DNA of 64,000 nt from Eshraghiella sp045129695 (GTDB lineage: Bacteria; Bacillota; Clostridia; Lachnospirales; Lachnospiraceae): contig JBGVJZ010000002.1 of the NCBI GenBank assembly GCA_045129695.1, forward strand, positions 22,549-86,548, written 5' to 3'. Position 1 is the first letter of the stretch, and each line of letters starts with the position of its first letter. Shown here piece by piece: positions 59,762-64,000 of this stretch. Under the pieces are notes generated by a model. It had not been told where the DNA came from. It worked only from the letters and a program-made list of their open reading frames with translations, and searched no databases. The translations under genes and the position numbers were made by a program.

Positions 59762-61600
59762 ATGATATGTGACAAATGCGGATTTGAACATAATAGCAGG
59801 TCTGTCTGCCCTAAGTGCGGAGCCAGAGTCGTTTACGTTAATGAAGATTATCAGAGACGTAAGCGGGAATGGGAGGAAGCACAGAAACAGGGCAGAAAGG
59901 ATGCCATGCCACCCGGAATTATGCATTCTACGAGAGAAGAGCATATGGCGGCAAAGGGCAGGGCAGAGAAAGAACCAGAGACAAGTAAAGGCGTACCGGT
60001 AACGGTGAGCCTTTCTTTTCGTGTAAAAAAGTATCTGAATATTAAAACTGTTAAGAGCTTTTTGGGATTATTTTTTGAGAAAATATGTCATCTTAAAGAT
60101 AAAATGTTTAGCTGGTATAAGAAACGTTTTGTAAAAAAAAGAGGTGCAGATAATCCGATTATCAGAGAACTTAAATTTGATGATTCACCGGATACGCTGG
60201 ATGAATCCAATCTGGTTGTAAGTCATAAGGTATATAAGGACTACCGCAGGTATTATTGTATCGGAGGCGGCGTGTTGCTTCTGATAACTGCTGCTATAAT
60301 TATAATTGTCAATGTGGTCAGAAATATTGACAAAAGCAAGGTTTTCTATTTTGACGGTAAATTTGCATATCTGGCGGATGAACCGGAGAAACCGCTGTTT
60401 GGAAATATTCAGGGTAATATTACCGTGATATGCAATGAGTCCGCAAACTGTCTTGCTTATGATTCGAACAGCATTTACCTGTACGTTAATGGCAATACAA
60501 CTACATATCAGGTGAATAATCCGGATATTATTACATATAATGAAGCTCTTGATACGGTGGTGTATGTTGAAGAGGGCAGTACATATCTGTTGCATAATGG
60601 TGAATCAATACGACTGGAAATGCCTGAAAATGCTGAATATTCGGATGCCTGTATTGTAAGTGGCGGAGGAAAATATTTTGCACTGACAATATGTGAGAAT
60701 AATGATACATATTCACTTTATCGTGGCTCTTTCAAAGGAGAAATTGAAGAACTTCAGCAAAGTGACATGGCAATAGAACTTTACAATCTGTCAGATGATG
60801 GTTTGCTAAGCTATGCTGAAATGACCACTGCAGAATACGGAATAATCAACCGGAGAAACATAATGCAGTATGACGATGGAATTAAATGTCTTGCAGAAAA
60901 TGTCAACCGGTATGAATGGAGTTATGATTATACAGGAGTTTACTTTACTACAAAAGAGGATAAAATGTATTATGCTTCCAAAGACTCAACGAGAGAATTT
61001 ATTGATGAAGAGGTAACTGCATTTGTAACAAATATTCTTGATGATGAAATTTACTATTATAAAAACAATAAATGCTATATGCTAAGAGATAAAACACCAT
61101 ATTATATTTGTAACATGTCCGGTGAGGGCTGCAAATTAATATATGATTCCGATATGGATATAGAATATTATTATGACAGAACCAATCTGTATGCTGTTTC
61201 AAATAATAAGGAGACCCAATATTCACTTAAAAGTGATGAAAGTTTTGTCTTCTTTGAGAATGACCTGATAATGTATGTCCTTGATTCGGATGGACAGCTT
61301 ATACAAATCAAAGATGGTAAAAAAACTTCCATAGTAACAGTTGACGATAATGTTTTACAAATTACTGCAATTGAGGGTATGGACGGCATTGCCTATCTAA
61401 GTGAAGGACATATTTATGCATTGGACAATGACAAAAGCCAAACAGTGCAAATTTATGATACAAATTTAATTGATAAAGTTGTTTTTTCCAGAAAACATTA
61501 TTATCTTACCGATAAGAACAATATATTGTGGCGTATAGCTTCCAATGGAAAAAATGCACAGAGTCTCGGGAATGTACAAATTTATAATTTAGTGGACTAA
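59762..61600 (+). CDS. Zinc-ribbon membrane protein with large extracellular beta domain
   Basis: A 612-residue protein of unknown function. Residues 3-20 form a zinc ribbon (CDKCGFEHNSRSVCPKC). A basic, charged region runs to about 160, one membrane helix lies at about 163-185, and about 420 outside residues follow, made of short repeating beta-strand units (YDSNSIYLYVNGNTTTYQV, NDEIYYYKNNKCYMLRD-type). These suggest a beta-propeller (DUF5050-like). It lies 12 nt after glyS and may share its transcript. The ribosome site is weak. Confidence 0.75.
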   Translation: MICDKCGFEHNSRSVCPKCGARVVYVNEDYQRRKREWEEAQKQGRKDAMPPGIMHSTREEHMAAKGRAEKEPETSKGVPVTVSLSFRVKKYLNIKTVKSFLGLFFEKICHLKDKMFSWYKKRFVKKRGADNPIIRELKFDDSPDTLDESNLVVSHKVYKDYRRYYCIGGGVLLLITAAIIIIVNVVRNIDKSKVFYFDGKFAYLADEPEKPLFGNIQGNITVICNESANCLAYDSNSIYLYVNGNTTTYQVNNPDIITYNEALDTVVYVEEGSTYLLHNGESIRLEMPENAEYSDACIVSGGGKYFALTICENNDTYSLYRGSFKGEIEELQQSDMAIELYNLSDDGLLSYAEMTTAEYGIINRRNIMQYDDGIKCLAENVNRYEWSYDYTGVYFTTKEDKMYYASKDSTREFIDEEVTAFVTNILDDEIYYYKNNKCYMLRDKTPYYICNMSGEGCKLIYDSDMDIEYYYDRTNLYAVSNNKETQYSLKSDESFVFFENDLIMYVLDSDGQLIQIKDGKKTSIVTVDDNVLQITAIEGMDGIAYLSEGHIYALDNDKSQTVQIYDTNLIDKVVFSRKHYYLTDKNNILWRIASNGKNAQSLGNVQIYNLVD

Positions 61601-61606
61601 TGGGAC

Positions 61607-61634
61607 TTGATATTTTCACTTCATATGTTATAAT
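61607..61634 (+). promoter_or_regulatory. Sigma-A promoter of ppdK
   Basis: TTGATA (61607-61612), a 16-nt spacer, and TATAAT (61629-61634). The transcript would carry a leader of about 120 nt. Confidence 0.75.
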
Positions 61635-61650
61635 ATTATAGTTAGTGTAA

Positions 61651-61716
61651 GTCCCCCTGGGCTTTTGCCGGAGATGGACAAGCTTTCCATTTTCGACAAA
61701 AGCCTACGGCGGATAC
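61651..61716 (+). other. Structured leader RNA candidate upstream of ppdK
   Basis: TGGGCTTTTG (61658-61667) pairs with CAAAAGCCTA (61697-61706) over 10 bp with one G-T pair. Inside lies a second hairpin, ATGGA/TCCAT. An apical CCG could instead pair with CGG just 3' of the stem. It does not match any riboswitch class I know, and no T run follows. Confidence 0.5.
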
Positions 61717-61761
61717 ATGACTATAATTTTAGTAATATATTTTTTAGGAGGAATTACAAAA

Positions 61762-64000
61762 ATGGCAAACAAATGGGTTTATTTGTTTACTGAAGGTGAC
61801 GCTGGCATGCGTAATCTTCTCGGTGGTAAGGGTGCTAACCTTGCTGAAATGACAAACATCGGACTTCCTGTACCTCAGGGATTCACAATCACAACTGAAG
61901 CTTGTACTCAGTACTATGAAGATGGTCGTGAAATCAATGATGAGATTCAGGGACAGATTAACGAGTATATCGTTAAGATGGAAGAAATCACAGGAAAGAA
62001 ATTTGGTGATAAGGAGAATCCATTACTCGTATCTGTACGTTCAGGTGCAAGAGCATCTATGCCTGGTATGATGGATACAATTCTTAACCTTGGTCTTAAT
62101 GAAGAAGTAGTAGAAGTTATCGCTGCTAAATCCGGTAACCCACGTTGGGCATGGGACTGCTATAGAAGATTTATTCAGATGTACTCTGACGTAGTTATGG
62201 AAGTTGGTAAGAAGTACTTTGAAGAGCTCATTGATGAGATGAAGGCAAAGAAGGGCGTTACTTATGACGTTGAGCTTACTGCTGATGATCTTAAGGAATT
62301 AGCAGGACAGTTCAAGGCTGAATATAAGGCAAAGATTGGTAAAGATTTCCCTGATGATCCTAAGGAACAGTTAATGGGAGCTATTAAGGCTGTATTCCGT
62401 TCATGGGATAACCCACGTGCTAACGTATACCGTCGTGACAACGATATCCCTTATTCATGGGGAACTGCTGTTAACGTACAGTCAATGGCATTCGGTAACA
62501 TGGGTGATGACTGTGGTACCGGTGTTGCATTTACCCGTGACCCTGCTACAGGTGAGAAGAAGCTTATGGGTGAGTTCTTGGTTAACGCTCAGGGTGAGGA
62601 CGTAGTTGCCGGTGTTCGTACACCAATGCCAATCGCTCAGATGGCTGAGAAATTCCCAGAGGCATTTGCTCAGTTCCAGGAAGTATGTAAGATTCTTGAA
62701 AATCACTACAGAGATATGCAGGATATGGAGTTCACTGTAGAGAACAGCAAGTTGTATATGCTTCAGACCAGAAATGGTAAGAGAACAGCTCAGGCTGCTC
62801 TTAAAATCGCTTGCGATTTAGTAGACGAGGGAATGAGAACAGAAGAAGAAGCTGTTGCTATGATTGATCCTCGTAACTTAGATACATTATTACATCCACA
62901 GTTTGATGCTAAGGCATTAAAGGCTGCTACACCAATGGGTAAGGGTCTTGGCGCTTCTCCGGGTGCTGCATGCGGTAAAGTTGTATTTACAGCAGAAGAC
63001 GCTGTAGAATGGGCAGCAAAAGGTGAGAAGGTAGTTCTGGTTCGTCTTGAGACATCACCGGAAGACATCACAGGTATGAAATCTGCTCAGGGTATCCTGA
63101 CAGTTCGCGGCGGTATGACATCTCACGCAGCAGTAGTTGCTCGTGGTATGGGTACATGCTGTGTATCCGGATGCGGCGACATCGCTATGGATGAAGAGAA
63201 TAAGAAATTTACACTTGCAGGAAAAGAATTCCACGAGGGAGACTGCATCTCCATCGATGGTACAACAGGTAATATCTATGACGGACTTATCCCGACGGTA
63301 GATGCTCAGATCGCTGGTGAATTCGGAAGAATCATGGCTTGGGCAGATAAATTCAGAAGATTAAAAGTTCGTACAAATGCTGATACACCAGCTGACGCTA
63401 AGAAAGCTCGTGAACTTGGTGCAGAAGGTATCGGTCTTTGCCGTACAGAGCATATGTTCTTCGAAGAAGACAGAATTGCTGCATTCCGTGAAATGATCTG
63501 TGCTGACACAGTAGAAGAACGAGAAACAGCACTGGATAAGATCCTTCCATATCAGCAGGGAGACTTCGAAAAATTATACGAAGCTCTTGAAGGATGCCCA
63601 GTAACTATCCGTTTTCTGGATCCACCATTACATGAATTCGTTCCTACATCAGAAGAAGATATCCAGAAACTTGCAGACGCTCAGGGCAAATCTGTAGAAG
63701 ATATCAAAGCAATCATCGACGGATTACATGAATTCAACCCAATGATGGGTCACCGTGGACTTCGTCTTGCAGTAACATATCCAGAAATTGCTAAGATGCA
63801 GACAAAAGCTGTTATCCGTGCAGCAATCAAAGTTCAGGCAGCTCATGCTGACTGGAATGTAAAACCAGAAATCATGATTCCATTATCATGTGATGTTAAA
63901 GAATTAGCATTTGTTAAGAAAATCGTTGTAGCTACAGCTGATGCTGAAATCGCTGCAGCAGGTGTAGAACTTGCTTACGAAGTTGGTACAATGATGGAAA
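61762..64000 (+). CDS. ppdK: Pyruvate, phosphate dikinase, 3' truncated by window edge
   Basis: The frame stays open from ATG 61762 (AGGAGG site) to the last base: 746 codons of an enzyme usually near 875. PPDK interconverts pyruvate + ATP + Pi and phosphoenolpyruvate + AMP + PPi. The N-terminal ATP-grasp domain (LLGGKGANLAEMTNIGLPVP) is complete. The swivelling domain has the phospho-histidine at His455 in GGMTSHAAVVARGMGT, and most of the TIM-barrel domain follows (GLCRTEHMFF, GHRGLRL). Codon preference changes sharply around 62950. Confidence 0.96.
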   Translation, partial: MANKWVYLFTEGDAGMRNLLGGKGANLAEMTNIGLPVPQGFTITTEACTQYYEDGREINDEIQGQINEYIVKMEEITGKKFGDKENPLLVSVRSGARASMPGMMDTILNLGLNEEVVEVIAAKSGNPRWAWDCYRRFIQMYSDVVMEVGKKYFEELIDEMKAKKGVTYDVELTADDLKELAGQFKAEYKAKIGKDFPDDPKEQLMGAIKAVFRSWDNPRANVYRRDNDIPYSWGTAVNVQSMAFGNMGDDCGTGVAFTRDPATGEKKLMGEFLVNAQGEDVVAGVRTPMPIAQMAEKFPEAFAQFQEVCKILENHYRDMQDMEFTVENSKLYMLQTRNGKRTAQAALKIACDLVDEGMRTEEEAVAMIDPRNLDTLLHPQFDAKALKAATPMGKGLGASPGAACGKVVFTAEDAVEWAAKGEKVVLVRLETSPEDITGMKSAQGILTVRGGMTSHAAVVARGMGTCCVSGCGDIAMDEENKKFTLAGKEFHEGDCISIDGTTGNIYDGLIPTVDAQIAGEFGRIMAWADKFRRLKVRTNADTPADAKKARELGAEGIGLCRTEHMFFEEDRIAAFREMICADTVEERETALDKILPYQQGDFEKLYEALEGCPVTIRFLDPPLHEFVPTSEEDIQKLADAQGKSVEDIKAIIDGLHEFNPMMGHRGLRLAVTYPEIAKMQTKAVIRAAIKVQAAHADWNVKPEIMIPLSCDVKELAFVKKIVVATADAEIAAAGVELAYEVGTMME

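Noticed and set aside
61651..61716. ZTP or fluoride riboswitch before ppdK
   Set aside because: Only a short CCTGGGC or GATGG resemblance; the required conserved upstream segments and partner genes are absent.
1..64000. CRISPR arrays, IS elements, prophage or integrative element boundaries
   Set aside because: No regularly spaced repeats, transposase, integrase, or attachment-like duplications were recognised anywhere in the window.

Overview
The window looks like chromosomal DNA of a spore-forming, low-GC Gram-positive of the class Clostridia, most likely family Lachnospiraceae. The basis is AT-rich sequence with dense short operons and strong AGGAGG-type ribosome sites, an early sporulation locus (spoIIAA-spoIIAB-sigF, spoVAA-spoVAB, spo0A, spoVAC), and several proteins I recognise as Lachnospiraceae-typical (DUF2225, DUF4358, DUF6062, DUF6935, DHHW/MBOAT pair, zinc-ribbon membrane proteins). 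No tRNA, rRNA, CRISPR array, phage or IS transposase was seen. The family assignment is inference; no search was run.

Layout. 1-3.6 kb: 3' end of a WYL regulator, then folC, a 46-codon small gene and a TPR membrane protein. 3.7-11.1 kb: a sporulation block: the sigma-F operon, spoVAA-AB, a cytoplasmic hybrid histidine kinase, an HPt protein, Spo0A and SpoVAC. Two sequences matching forespore sigma-F/G promoters precede spoVAA and spoVAC, while the kinase and spo0A have vegetative-type promoters. Kinase, HPt and Spo0A together could form a complete His-Asp-His-Asp phosphorelay. 11.2-22.3 kb: F420-ligase-like protein, MATE exporter, chemoreceptor, lactate dehydrogenase, carB without carA, and tyrS under a tyrosine T-box. 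22.5-31.4 kb: a probable cell-surface operon (DUF4358 lipoprotein, transglutaminase-like protein, MBOAT acyltransferase, DHHW protein), glnS, DUF2225 and an LTA-synthase-like enzyme.

31.4-41.4 kb is the most accessory-looking part: a LuxR-type membrane regulator broken by one in-frame TAG, two small cytosolic proteins, a membrane protein followed by two paralogous ABC transporters in tandem, and two small genes on the other strand. The ABC operon and the opposite-strand small genes share an identical 18-bp promoter element placed 21 nt from each -10. Next come a divergent ferredoxin and Crp/Fnr regulator pair, then a 0.6-kb gene-free stretch of nested palindromes with 65-bp perfect inverted arms.

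41.4-64 kb is mostly housekeeping: MocR regulator, an OGG-type DNA glycosylase, groES-groEL under CIRCE, guaB, an amidase, a HEAT/methyltransferase fusion, a PAS protein, an FMN riboswitch with a RibU-type transporter, an M16C peptidase, era-recO, glyS and the first 746 codons of ppdK. ppdK has a structured leader, and its codon usage changes abruptly part-way through.
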